Origin: an uncultured Oscillospiraceae bacterium
GTDB lineage: Bacteria; Bacillota; Clostridia; Oscillospirales; Oscillospiraceae
Reading direction: 5' to 3'
Length of the DNA stretch: 26,956 nucleotides
Assembly (NCBI GenBank): GCA_910587255.1
Contig: CAJUKT010000040.1
Location: 1-26,956, forward strand
Shown: piece by piece, positions 13,151 to 20,403 of the stretch
How the letters are laid out: each line of letters opens with the position of its first letter
How positions within the stretch are numbered: position 1 is the stretch's first letter
Position numbers and translations under genes: made by a program
The notes under the pieces: generated by a model
The model's database searches: none
What the model saw: the letters and a program-made list of their open reading frames with translations, nothing else
What the model was told of the DNA's origin: nothing

Positions 13151-14524
13151 ATGGAAGTCAAAAATATCCGCCACTATTTGCAGCCGGGGAAGCGGGCCCA
13201 TCTGGTGGGCATCGGCGGGGTGTCCATGGCCTCCCTGGCGGAGGTGCTCCACGGGGCGGGGGTGGAGGTGACTGGCTCCGACCAGCGGGAGAGCGCCACG
13301 GTGCTCCACCTGCGAAGCCTGGGCATCCCGGTGGCCATCGGCCACCGGCCGGAAAGCGTGGAGGGGGCCCACTGCGTGGTGCGCACCGCCGCCGTCCACG
13401 ACGGGAACCCCGAAATCAAAGCCGCGCTGGACGCGGGCATCCCTGTGTTCGAGCGGGCCCAGGCCTGGGGGGCCATCATGCGGGACTACAAAAATGCCCT
13501 TTGCATCTCGGGCACCCACGGCAAGACCACCACCACCTCCATGTGCACCCACATTTTCATGGCGGCCCAGGCCGACCCCACGGTGATGATCGGCGGCACC
13601 CTGCCCCTGCTGGAGGCGGGCCACCGGGTGGGGCATGGGGACACCATCATCCTGGAGTCCTGCGAATACTGCGACTCCTTCCTGTCCTTCTTCCCCACGG
13701 TGGCGGTGATCCTCAACGTGGAGGCGGACCACCTGGACTACTTCAAGGACCTGGCGGACGTGGAGAAGTCCTTCCGGGCCTTTGCGGACAAGGTGCCGGA
13801 AAACGGCCTGATTATCGCCAACTGCGAGGACGAGAACACCATGTTCACCCTCCGGGGGGAGGAGCGGGAGGTGATGACCTTCGGCGTCCACACGGGGGAC
13901 GTGCACGCGGAAAACCTGACCATGGACCACGGGTTCGGCGCCTTCGACGTGGTGCACAAGGGGAAGAAATACGCCCATCTGGAGCTGTCCATACCGGGGA
14001 TGCACAATGTAAAAAACGCCCTGGCCGCCGCCGCCGCCGCCATCGCCCTGGGGGTGCCCGGCAGGGCGGCGGAGGACGGGATGCGGGACTTCCGCCTGCC
14101 GGGGCGCAGGTTTGAGTATAAGGGGATGTTCAACGGCGCGGAGGTGTGCGACGACTACGCCCACCACCCCGCGGAGCTGGCGGCGCTGCTGGACACGGCG
14201 GCGGCGCTGGACTTCAAGCGGGTGATCTGCGCCTTCCAGCCCCACACCTACTCCCGCACCCACGAGCTGTTCGACGACTTTGTGCGGGTGCTCAAGCGGC
14301 CCGCCGTCACCCTGCTGGCGGAGATCTTCGCCGCCCGGGAGGACAACGACGTGGGGATCTCCTCCGCCGACCTGGCGGCCAAGATCCCCGGCAGCGTGTT
14401 CTGCCCCACCCTGGAGGACGTGACCGCCAAGCTGAAGCGCCTGGCCCAGCCGGGGGATTTGATCCTCACTGTGGGCGCCGGGGATATTTATTTGGCTGGA
14501 GAGGCATTGGTGAAGGAGGAGTAA
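13151..14524 (+). CDS. murC: UDP-N-acetylmuramate--L-alanine ligase
   Basis: A 457-aa cytoplasmic ligase that adds L-Ala to UDP-MurNAc with ATP, the first peptide step of peptidoglycan synthesis. The start is ATG 13151, 8 nt after GAGG at 13139-13142; ATG 13145 is too close to it. The N-terminal Rossmann domain has HLVGIGGVSMASLAEVL (about residues 17-33). The P-loop SGTHGKTTTTS is at 120-130. The central domain has ILESCEYCDSFL (MurC E-x-x-E/C region) and LNVEADHLDYF, and the C-terminal domain has DDYAHHPAE and FQPHTYSRT, both MurC hallmarks. It stands alone, flanked by its own promoter and a terminator. Paralogues of MurC-fold ligases exist, but the DYAHHP and HTYSRT motifs favour MurC itself. 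Confidence 0.95.
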   Translation: MEVKNIRHYLQPGKRAHLVGIGGVSMASLAEVLHGAGVEVTGSDQRESATVLHLRSLGIPVAIGHRPESVEGAHCVVRTAAVHDGNPEIKAALDAGIPVFERAQAWGAIMRDYKNALCISGTHGKTTTTSMCTHIFMAAQADPTVMIGGTLPLLEAGHRVGHGDTIILESCEYCDSFLSFFPTVAVILNVEADHLDYFKDLADVEKSFRAFADKVPENGLIIANCEDENTMFTLRGEEREVMTFGVHTGDVHAENLTMDHGFGAFDVVHKGKKYAHLELSIPGMHNVKNALAAAAAAIALGVPGRAAEDGMRDFRLPGRRFEYKGMFNGAEVCDDYAHHPAELAALLDTAAALDFKRVICAFQPHTYSRTHELFDDFVRVLKRPAVTLLAEIFAAREDNDVGISSADLAAKIPGSVFCPTLEDVTAKLKRLAQPGDLILTVGAGDIYLAGEALVKEE

Positions 14525-14573
14525 GGGGCCCCCGCAAAGCGCCGCAGACGCATTTGTTCAGAGGCGCCTAAAG

Positions 14574-14610
14574 AATCCGCCCGTCCCAAAGGAGAGACGG
14601 GCGGATTTTT
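14574..14610. terminator. Bidirectional terminator between murC and the carboxypeptidase gene
   Basis: AATCCGCCCGTC at 14574-14585 pairs with GACGGGCGGATT at 14596-14607 (12 bp), followed by TTT on the + strand. On the minus strand the stem is followed by CTTTAGG. It lies between convergent genes. Confidence 0.85.
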
Positions 14611-15742
14611 ATCCTTCCTGGAGGAACAATGTGTTCAGGAAGCGCTTGAATATGCCCCCCACGCTCAGGCGCGGCACCTCCTGGGGCGCGATGAGATCAA
14701 TGGTATCCACCTGCCGGCCGTCCACCAGCACGCGCAGCTCGCCCAGCTTCTGGCCCGCCTCCACGGGGGCCTCCACCTGGGGGGCGAGCTCCATCTGGGT
14801 GGTCACCGTCCCGGCCTTGGACTTCTCCAGCAGGATGGAGCACTCCCGGGCCGTCACGGGCTGCACGGTGTCCTGCTCGCCCAGGATGACCTCCACCGGG
14901 GGGATGGCCTGGCTGGGATAGACGGGGGTGATGGCGTAGTTGGCAAAGCCGTAATTCAGCAGGGCCTTGCAGCTCTCAAAGCGGTCGTTGGAGGTGGGGG
15001 CGTGCATCACCACGGCGATGAGCTCCATGCCGTCCCGCTCCGCCGTGGCGGACAGGCAGTACAGCGCCGTGTCGGTGAAGCCGGTCTTCAGCCCCGTGGC
15101 CCCCTCGTAGTAAAAGATGAGCCGGTTGGTGTTGGACAGCTGGAAGGCGCCGTCCCGCAGGGTGTCCATCCAGATGGTGGTGTACTCCCGGATGGAGGGG
15201 TGGTTTAAAATCAGCTCCCGGCTCATCTGGGCGATGTCGTAGGCGCAGGTCAGGTGGCCCGCCGCAGGCAGGCCGGTGCAGTTGACAAAGGTGGTGTGCT
15301 TCATGCCCAGCTCCTGGGCGCGCTGGTTCATCCGCTCCACAAAGGCGCTTTCGCTGCCCGCGATGTGCTCGGCCAGGGCCACGGCACAGTCGTTGGCGGA
15401 CACCACCGTCACCGCCTTTACCATGTCCCGGACGGTCATCTGCTCGTTTTCCTTCAGCCAGACCTGGCTGCCCCCCATGGAGATGGCGTGGGTGGAGGCG
15501 GTGACCATATCGTCCCACCCCAGGCTGCCGGAGTCGATGGCCTCCATCACCAGCAGCAGGGTCATCACCTTGGTTACCGAGGCGGGCTCGTATTGGGTTT
15601 CGGCGTCCTGCTCGTAGAGCACCTTGCCGGTGGTCTTCTCCATCAGGATGGCGGAGGGGGCTGTCACCTGGGCGGGGGCGGCGTAGGCCGGAAGGGGCAG
15701 CAGGCACAGCAGCGCCAGCGCCAGGGCGGTGATTCGTTTCAT
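14609..15742 (-). CDS. dacF: D-alanyl-D-alanine carboxypeptidase (class C-type PBP, peptidase S11)
   Basis: A 377-aa exported enzyme that removes the terminal D-Ala of the stem peptide and limits cross-linking. The start ATG 15742 (MKRITALALALLCLL) is preceded by AAGAGG and begins a signal peptide, probably cut after AYA at residue 21; the upstream open frame is not coding. Catalytic motifs: SVTK (Ser55, Lys58), SAN (115-117) and KTG (219-221). The C-terminal PBP5_C beta domain (about residues 275-360) is followed by an amphipathic membrane anchor (GGIFKRFLNTLFLQ). DacF versus DacA/DacB is inferred; no spoIIA genes are adjacent. Confidence 0.92.
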   Translation of the reverse strand: MKRITALALALLCLLPLPAYAAPAQVTAPSAILMEKTTGKVLYEQDAETQYEPASVTKVMTLLLVMEAIDSGSLGWDDMVTASTHAISMGGSQVWLKENEQMTVRDMVKAVTVVSANDCAVALAEHIAGSESAFVERMNQRAQELGMKHTTFVNCTGLPAAGHLTCAYDIAQMSRELILNHPSIREYTTIWMDTLRDGAFQLSNTNRLIFYYEGATGLKTGFTDTALYCLSATAERDGMELIAVVMHAPTSNDRFESCKALLNYGFANYAITPVYPSQAIPPVEVILGEQDTVQPVTARECSILLEKSKAGTVTTQMELAPQVEAPVEAGQKLGELRVLVDGRQVDTIDLIAPQEVPRLSVGGIFKRFLNTLFLQEG

Positions 15743-15786
15743 GGCGTGAACCTCTTTTCCATTTGGCTTGTGTGGAAAAGGATGTG

Positions 15787-15835
15787 AAAAAACGCCCGGT
15801 CCTATGCGTGGAAAAAGCAGGACGGGCATTTTTTT
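15787..15835. terminator. Hairpin with T tracts on both strands between divergent genes
   Basis: GCCCGGTCCT at 15794-15803 pairs with AGGACGGGC at 15819-15827 with one bulged G and a 15-nt loop. It is followed by ATTTTTTT on the + strand and by GTTTTTT on the minus strand. It looks like a bidirectional terminator, yet lies between divergent genes (carboxypeptidase and rubredoxin), where none is needed. It may attenuate either leader. Confidence 0.65.
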
Positions 15836-15905
15836 GGTGTGAAGCGGCGGCGATGCGGGCATACTGTGGAGGAACGCCGAATTCTAAAAAAAGGAGCTGA
15901 CGGAT

Positions 15906-16070
15906 ATGGGCGGCATGGACAAATACCTGTGCGTGTGCGGCTGGGTGTACGATCCCGAGGTGGGCGACCCGGAGGGCGGCATCGCGCCGGGCACCCCCTT
16001 CGAGGATATCCCCGACGACTGGGTGTGCCCGGTGTGCCTGCTGGGCAAGGACGCGTTTTCCCCCCTGTGA
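15906..16070 (+). CDS. Rubredoxin (with a CxCG first metal motif)
   Basis: A 54-aa protein from ATG 15906 with AAGGAG at 15891-15896 (9-nt spacing), ending TGA 16068-16070. It has the rubredoxin body: KYLCVCGWVYDPEVGDPEGG, then APGTPFEDIPDDWVCPVC, then GKDAF. Rubredoxin carries one electron on an Fe(Cys)4 centre; in anaerobes it feeds oxygen- and peroxide-reducing enzymes. Unusually, the first ligand pair is C-V-C (Cys9, Cys11), not the canonical C-x-x-C, and the second pair is CPVCL in place of CPVCG. The one-residue loss is in frame, so it is not a simple frameshift error. Confidence 0.9.
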   Translation: MGGMDKYLCVCGWVYDPEVGDPEGGIAPGTPFEDIPDDWVCPVCLLGKDAFSPL

Positions 16071-16142
16071 GGGGGGGCGGGAAGGCCGGGGCCGGGGGCT
16101 CCGGCCCTTCCCCTTGCCCGGCGGCGCGGGGGAGCAGGGCGC

Positions 16143-16174
16143 AAAAAAGGGCCCCCGGCCGCAGCCGGAGACCC
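16143..16174 (-). terminator. Terminator of the CorC-family gene
   Basis: On the minus strand GGGTCTCCGGC (complement of 16164-16174) pairs with GCCGGGGGCCC (complement of 16149-16159), with two G-T pairs and loop TGCG, then six T (16143-16148). Confidence 0.85.
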
Positions 16175-16180
16175 TTTCAT

Positions 16181-17440
16181 CTATGCCTCTTCCGCTTCGG
16201 GGCCGGGCAGAACCACCACTTTGATCTCCAAAACCCGGTGGTGCTCGGCCCGGGTCACGGTCACGTCCAGGTTCTCCCAGGTGAAGCGGTCCCCCGGCTC
16301 GGGCACGCGGCCCAGCTGCTCCAGCACCCAGCCGGACACGGTGGCCGCGTCGCACTCGCCCGTGAGCGCAAACAGGTCGTACATGTCGGTCAGGCCGGCG
16401 GAGCAGGCGATGAGGTAGCTGCCGTCGGGCTGCTTGCGGAATTCCTCCACCACCTCGTCGTGCTCGTCCCAGATCTCGCCCACCAGCTCCTCCACAATGT
16501 CCTCCATGGTGAGGATGCCCTCGGTGCCGCCGTATTCGTCCACCACCACCGCCATCTGGGTCTTGGTGCGCTGGAACTGGCGCATCAGGTCGTCGATCTT
16601 GGTGCCCGCCGTGATATGGAGCACGGGCCGCACCAGGGGCTTGAGCTGGTCCCGGCCATGGTAGCGGGCGGAGAACAGGTCCTTCTGGTGGATAACCCCC
16701 AGCACGTCGTCAATGCTCTCGTGGTACACCGGCAGGCGGGAGTAGCCCTCGGCGGCGAACACCGAGGCCACCTCCTCCAGGGTGGAGCCCTCGTCCACCG
16801 CCACCACGTCCACCCGGGGGGTGAGGATATCCCCGGCCTCCAGGTCGTCAAAGCGGATGGCGGAGCGGATGAGCTGGCTCTCCTCCCGGTCCAGGCCGCC
16901 CTGGTCCTCCGCCTCCTCCACCATGGTCACCAGCTCCTCGTCTGTGATGCCCTCGTCCTCGGACTTGTGAAACAGGCGGGTGAGCAGCTTTTTCCACAGG
17001 CCGAACAGGAAGTTCAGCGGGGTGAGCACCGCCATGAACAGCCGCAGCAGGGGGGCGGAGAACATGGCGAAGGCCTCGGGGGATTCCTTGGCCAGGCTCT
17101 TGGGGGAGATCTCGCCGAAGATGAGCACCACCACGGTGAGCACGATGGTGGACACCGCCGGGCCGTTGGCCTGGCCGATGAGCTTGATGAACAGCAGGGT
17201 GGACAGGGTGGCGGCCACGTTGTTGACGATGTTGTTGCCGATGAGGATGGTGGAGAGCAGCTTGTCGTAATCCTCGGCCAGGGCCAGGGTCTTTTCCGCC
17301 TTTTTGTCGCCGTTGTCGGCGCGGCTCTTCAGGCGGATGCGGTTGAGGGAGGTGAAGGCCGTCTCCGTGGCGGAAAAGTAGCCGGACATGGCCACCATCA
17401 GCACCAGCACGGCCAGCAGTATCATACTATCTGGGTCCAT
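16181..17440 (-). CDS. CNNM/CorC (hemolysin-family) membrane protein with CBS pair
   Basis: A 419-aa protein from ATG 17440; AGGAG lies 13 nt upstream, a little far, but no better start exists in frame. The N-terminal CNNM/DUF21 membrane domain (residues 1-150, about four helices) has the signatures SGYFSATETAFTSLNRIRL (about 19-37) and FGEISPKSLAKE (about 108-119). Two CBS domains (about residues 200-320) include LTPRVDVVAVD and YGGTEGILTMEDIVEELVG, followed by a C-terminal CorC_HlyC domain (about 335-415). The family is linked to Mg2+/Co2+ efflux; calling it a hemolysin is historical. The leader has a 7-bp hairpin (17476-17492). Confidence 0.93.
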   Translation of the reverse strand: MDPDSMILLAVLVLMVAMSGYFSATETAFTSLNRIRLKSRADNGDKKAEKTLALAEDYDKLLSTILIGNNIVNNVAATLSTLLFIKLIGQANGPAVSTIVLTVVVLIFGEISPKSLAKESPEAFAMFSAPLLRLFMAVLTPLNFLFGLWKKLLTRLFHKSEDEGITDEELVTMVEEAEDQGGLDREESQLIRSAIRFDDLEAGDILTPRVDVVAVDEGSTLEEVASVFAAEGYSRLPVYHESIDDVLGVIHQKDLFSARYHGRDQLKPLVRPVLHITAGTKIDDLMRQFQRTKTQMAVVVDEYGGTEGILTMEDIVEELVGEIWDEHDEVVEEFRKQPDGSYLIACSAGLTDMYDLFALTGECDAATVSGWVLEQLGRVPEPGDRFTWENLDVTVTRAEHHRVLEIKVVVLPGPEAEEA

Positions 17441-17520
17441 GAGGACAAATCAACTCCTACAAATAAGTAAAGATTTACCTTCGGAGAAGGTATTGCATTC
17501 ATATATATCATAGGTTGGCG

Positions 17521-17552
17521 AAAAAAGCAAGGGGGCAAATGCTCCCTTGCTT
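17521..17552 (-). terminator. Terminator of the 58-aa gene
   Basis: On the minus strand GCAAGGG (complement of 17544-17550) pairs with CCCTTGC (complement of 17527-17533), followed by six T (17521-17526). It directly abuts the stop codon. Confidence 0.82.
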
Positions 17553-17727
17553 ACTGCTGCGCGTCAATGTACAGCTGCTCCGTCTCCTGCTGGGCGTGTA
17601 TAAGCACCGCGCGGGCGCCCATAAATTCGCCCTTTTCCATCATATATAGCGCGGCGGTGGCCGCGTTGAAAAGCGTCGCGTACATTTTTTGATAGGGGGC
17701 GTTGGGGCCGGGCTTCAAGCATTCCAC
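17551..17727 (-). CDS. Small hypothetical protein (58 aa)
   Basis: A 58-aa ORF from GTG 17727 to TAA 17551-17553, with GAGGAG exactly 9 nt upstream, its own promoter (17774-17802) and a perfect terminator. It reads ECLKPGPNAPYQKMYATLFN, then an Ala-rich helix with ALYMMEKGEFMGARAVLIHA and a Gln/Glu-rich end. It is probably a two-helix soluble protein, with no signal peptide. An overlapping frame (start 17785) lacks a matching ribosome site and I reject it. It is divergent from an XRE regulator across paired palindromes. Function unknown. Confidence 0.75.
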   Translation of the reverse strand: MECLKPGPNAPYQKMYATLFNAATAALYMMEKGEFMGARAVLIHAQQETEQLYIDAQQ

Positions 17728-17752
17728 AGCGGGGCACTCCTCTTAAATTTTT

Positions 17753-17816
17753 GATTGCACTTATATAGGTGCAATCATAGCACAAACTTAGGGTAATATC
17801 AAGTTAAAGTTTGTGC
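17753..17816. promoter_or_regulatory. Two palindromic operator candidates in the XRE divergon
   Basis: Palindrome 1: TGATTGCAC at 17752-17760 with GTGCAATCA at 17769-17777 (9-bp arms, 8-nt centre). Palindrome 2: GCACAAACTT at 17780-17789 with AAGTTTGTGC at 17807-17816 (10-bp arms, 17-nt centre). They flank and overlap the minus-strand promoter, as expected for operators of the neighbouring XRE protein. Confidence 0.6.
17774..17802 (-). promoter_or_regulatory. Promoter of the 58-aa gene
   Basis: On the minus strand: TTGATA (complement of 17797-17802), 17-bp spacer, TATGAT (complement of 17774-17779). It is overlapped by both palindromes of the divergon. Confidence 0.75.
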
Positions 17817-17843
17817 GGATATGAGTGCGAAGAGGGTGACGGT

Positions 17844-18068
17844 GTGGATTATGCCTATGATTCCATAGTAGGGCGGCAAATCCGCGCCGCCCGGGAGGCG
17901 CGTGGAATGACCCAGGAACAGCTGGCCGCACAGCTGCAAACCCGTGATTGTGACGTGACCCGAAGCGCTGTGGCGAAAATGGAAGTCGGGCTTCGGCATA
18001 TCTATGCTGTGGAGCTGCGTGCCATGCGGGATATTTTGAATGTGCCATATGAGACGCTTCTGCCGTAA
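17844..18068 (+). CDS. Small XRE-family HTH regulator
   Basis: A 74-aa protein from GTG 17844, 8 nt after GAGG at 17832-17835; the TTG at 17811 is inside a palindrome and has no ribosome site. Residues 8-72 form a Cro/C1-type HTH: IVGRQIRAAREARGMTQEQL, then AAQLQTRDCDVTRSAVAKME as the recognition region, then a closing helix ending PYETLLP. It has no effector domain, so it probably binds the adjacent palindromes and represses the divergent 58-aa gene and/or itself. No clear + promoter is seen. Confidence 0.85.
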   Translation: MDYAYDSIVGRQIRAAREARGMTQEQLAAQLQTRDCDVTRSAVAKMEVGLRHIYAVELRAMRDILNVPYETLLP

Positions 18069-18104
18069 AAGAGCCGCCGGGATTTCCCGGCGGCTCTCCG
18101 TTTT
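18068..18104. terminator. Bidirectional terminator between XRE gene and thrS
   Basis: GAGCCGCCGGG at 18071-18081 pairs with CCCGGCGGCTC at 18086-18096. TCCGTTTT follows on the + strand and TTTTACGGC on the minus strand. The genes are convergent. Confidence 0.85.
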
Positions 18105-19863
18105 ACTTGATTGCCTTGCCCTTGACTTCCCCGTCCAGCAGGGCGGCGAAGGCGTCCAGCCCCATGGCCCCCAGGTCCTCGCCGGAGCGGCGGCGGGGGG
18201 AGACGGTGCCGTTCTCCATGTCCCGGTCGCCCACCACCAGCATGAAGGGCACCTTTTCCAGGGTGGCCTCCCGGATCTTCTTGCCGATCTTCTCGCTGCG
18301 CTCGTCCACCTCGCAGCGGAAGCCCAGCTCCTCCAGCTTGGCGGCCACCTGCCGGGCGTAGTCCTCCGCCCGGTCGGTGACGGGCAGCACTTTCACCTGG
18401 ACGGGGGCCAGCCACGCCGGGAACGCCCCGGCAAAGTGCTCGGTGATGACGCCGATGAACCGCTCGATGGAGCCCAGCACAACCCGGTGGATCATCACGG
18501 GGCGGTGCTTCTGGCCGTCCTCGCCGGTGTACTCCAGCTCGAAGCGCTCAGGGAGCTGGCTGTCCAGCTGGATGGTGCCGCACTGCCACGTCCGGCCCAG
18601 GGAGTCGGCCAGGTGGAAGTCCAGCTTGGGTCCGTAGAACGCGCCGTCCCCCTCGTTGATGACGAACTGCTTGCCCATGCCGGTGATGGCGTCCTTGAGG
18701 ATATCCTGGTTGCGCTCCCACTCGTCCACGGTGCCGATGTGGTCCTCCGGCATGGTGGACAGCTCGATGGTGTAGCTCAAGCCGAAGGTGGAGTACACCT
18801 CGTCGAACAGCCGCACTGTCTCCTGGATCACGTCCTTCATCTGCTCCCGGGTCATGAACACGTGGGCGTCGTCCTGGGTAAAGCAGCGCACCCGGAACAG
18901 GCCGTGGAGGGCCCCGGACAGCTCATGGCGGTGGACCAGACCCAGCTCCCCCACCCGCAGGGGCAGCTCCTTGTAGGAGTGGGGCTCGCTGGCGTACACC
19001 AGCATTCCGCCGGGGCAGTTCATGGGCTTGACGGCAAAATCCACGTCGTCAATGACGGTGGCGTACATATTGTTCTTATAGTGGTCCCAGTGGCCGGAGC
19101 GTTCCCACAGCTGGCGGTTGAGCATGATGGGGGTGGCGATCTCCACGTAGCCGTACTTCTTGTGGATCTGCCGCCAGTAGTCAATGAGGGTGTTTTTCAG
19201 CACCATCCCCTTGGGCAGGAAGAAGGGGAAGCCGGGGCCCTCGTCCCGCAGCAGGAACAGGCCCAGCTCCTTGCCCAGGCGGCGGTGGTCCCGCTTCTTG
19301 GCCTCCTCAATGCGCTGGAGGTAGGCGTCCAGCTCGTCCTTCTTGGGGAAGGCGATGCCATAGATGCGCTGGAGGGTCTCCCGGTTGGAGTCCCCACGCC
19401 AATAGGCGGCGTTGCAGGCGGTGAGCTTCAGGGCATTGCCCTTGATGCGCCCGGTGGAGTCCAGGTGGGGGCCGGCGCACAGGTCGGTGAACTCCCCCTG
19501 CTTGTAGAGGGAGATGGCCTCGCCCTCGGGGAGATCGTTGATGAGCTCCACCTTGAAGGGCTCGCCCTTCTCCTCCATGAACGCCAGCGCCTCGGCCCGG
19601 GGCAGCTCGAACCGCTCCAGCTTCAGCTTTTCCTTGCAGATTTTGCGCATCTCCCCCTCGATCTGCTCCAGGTGCTCGGGGGTGAAGGCAAAGGGCGCGT
19701 CCATGTCGTAGTACCAGCCCTCGTCGATGGAGGGGCCGATGGCCAGGCGCACCTCCGGCCACAGGCGTTTCACCGCCTGGGCCATCACGTGGGAGCAGGT
19801 GTGCCAGTAGGTTTTTTTGTATGCTTCGTTTTCGAAAGTATACTGGTTGTTTTCTTCGGACAT
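18103..19863 (-). CDS. thrS: Threonyl-tRNA synthetase (without TGS domain)
   Basis: A 586-aa class II synthetase charging tRNA-Thr. The start ATG 19863 is behind AAGGAGG. It begins directly with the editing domain: His21-x3-His25 (HTCSH) and Cys129/His133 (CAGPH), the four residues that clear mischarged Ser-tRNA. Class II motif 2 region HRHELSGALHGLFRVRCFTQ (about residue 325) and motif 3 around HRVVLGSIERF (about 480) are clear. The anticodon-binding domain fills the last 100 residues (QVKVLPVTDRAEDY, then VGDRDMENGTVSPRRR). The N-terminal TGS domain (about 60 aa) found in E. coli ThrRS is absent, as in some Firmicutes. It is regulated by the T-box leader upstream. Confidence 0.97.
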   Translation of the reverse strand: MSEENNQYTFENEAYKKTYWHTCSHVMAQAVKRLWPEVRLAIGPSIDEGWYYDMDAPFAFTPEHLEQIEGEMRKICKEKLKLERFELPRAEALAFMEEKGEPFKVELINDLPEGEAISLYKQGEFTDLCAGPHLDSTGRIKGNALKLTACNAAYWRGDSNRETLQRIYGIAFPKKDELDAYLQRIEEAKKRDHRRLGKELGLFLLRDEGPGFPFFLPKGMVLKNTLIDYWRQIHKKYGYVEIATPIMLNRQLWERSGHWDHYKNNMYATVIDDVDFAVKPMNCPGGMLVYASEPHSYKELPLRVGELGLVHRHELSGALHGLFRVRCFTQDDAHVFMTREQMKDVIQETVRLFDEVYSTFGLSYTIELSTMPEDHIGTVDEWERNQDILKDAITGMGKQFVINEGDGAFYGPKLDFHLADSLGRTWQCGTIQLDSQLPERFELEYTGEDGQKHRPVMIHRVVLGSIERFIGVITEHFAGAFPAWLAPVQVKVLPVTDRAEDYARQVAAKLEELGFRCEVDERSEKIGKKIREATLEKVPFMLVVGDRDMENGTVSPRRRSGEDLGAMGLDAFAALLDGEVKGKAIK

Positions 19864-19901
19864 AACGATTCCTCCTTGTTGTTGGGGGTAAGAAAATGAA
19901 A

Positions 19902-20277
19902 ATCCCACCCCTGATGAAGTCAGGGGTGGGATACAAAGTATTCCACGGTTCCACCCTGTTTGCAAGAAGCGCGGGGCCGTCGCGGACAGCGGAGTAAGGC
20001 CGGAGCATCGGACGGCTTCTGCGAGGCCGCAGGGCGCTGTGTGCCGGTGGCACACGTCCAGCGCCGGCCGAGCCGGAGGCGGGACTTAAAACCGCGTCGC
20101 GAACAGGCGCAGCGTGACAGCTTGCCGCTCGTGGCCGCTGTAACGTGCGGCAGACGTCCCGGTTGTCCCGAGCGGCTCGGGAGTGGTACCGCCCGCCGCC
20201 CTGCGCGGGGCGCTTCCACCAAAACGCGTCCCTCTCTGTGCGCCGCTTCGCGGGTTCTTCTCCGTCTTTGCCTGTTT
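19902..20277 (-). promoter_or_regulatory. Threonine T-box riboswitch leader of thrS
   Basis: All elements read on the minus strand. The T-box AGGGTGGAACCGTGG (complement of 19943-19957) is followed by a 13-bp terminator (ATCCCACCCCTGA type arms, 19902-19914 / 19920-19932, then TTTTC). Upstream, about 20149-20272 resembles Stem I: ACGGAGAAG near its base, AGAGAGGG, GGTGGAAGCG, and a specifier candidate ACC (Thr; complement of 20185-20187) in GGTACCACTC. Uncharged tRNA-Thr would pair with the ACC codon and the TGGA of the T-box, stabilising the antiterminator so thrS is transcribed. The section between Stem I and the T-box is unusually long and occupied by repeat D. Confidence 0.9.
19966..20125 (+). 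repeat. Dispersed ~140-nt repeat, locus D, inside the thrS T-box leader
   Basis: Begins GAAGCGCGG at 19966 and ends GCGCAGCGTGACAGC at about 20125, the family's boundary motifs. The centre holds a hairpin, GGCGCTG 20033-20039 / CAGCGCC 20059-20065 enclosing TGTGCC/GGCACA, that recurs in locus E with a compensatory change. It is in the + orientation, so the thrS leader transcribes its complement. It lies between Stem I and the T-box, replacing or enlarging the Stem II/III region. Confidence 0.82.
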
Positions 20278-20283
20278 GAGGGA

Positions 20284-20312
20284 ACTATATCACCGGGCGG
20301 AGGAGTTGTCAA
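20284..20312 (-). promoter_or_regulatory. thrS promoter
   Basis: On the minus strand: TTGACA (complement of 20307-20312), 17-bp spacer, TATAGT (complement of 20284-20289). This places transcription start near 20277, just before T-box Stem I. Confidence 0.88.
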
Positions 20313-20403
20313 GGGGGGAGCGGCGGGAAAAGCTGGGATGGGACGCAAAAGGCCCCTGCCTCAACGGGCAGTGCGCCGCGGACGCATGGCACCAAAGGCC
20401 CCT

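Noticed and set aside
15839..17470. 543-aa + strand frame across rubredoxin and the CorC gene
   Set aside because: Runs through two real genes and a terminator in the wrong frame; composition is typical of shadow frames.
17564..17785. 73-aa minus-strand frame overlapping the 58-aa gene
   Set aside because: Its start is inside the promoter/palindrome region with no ribosome site; the 58-aa frame has GAGGAG at 9-nt spacing and abuts the terminator.
20330..20403. mtnA terminator
   Set aside because: A small CTGCC/GGCAG stem followed by GGGGCCTTTT is present but too weak to call.
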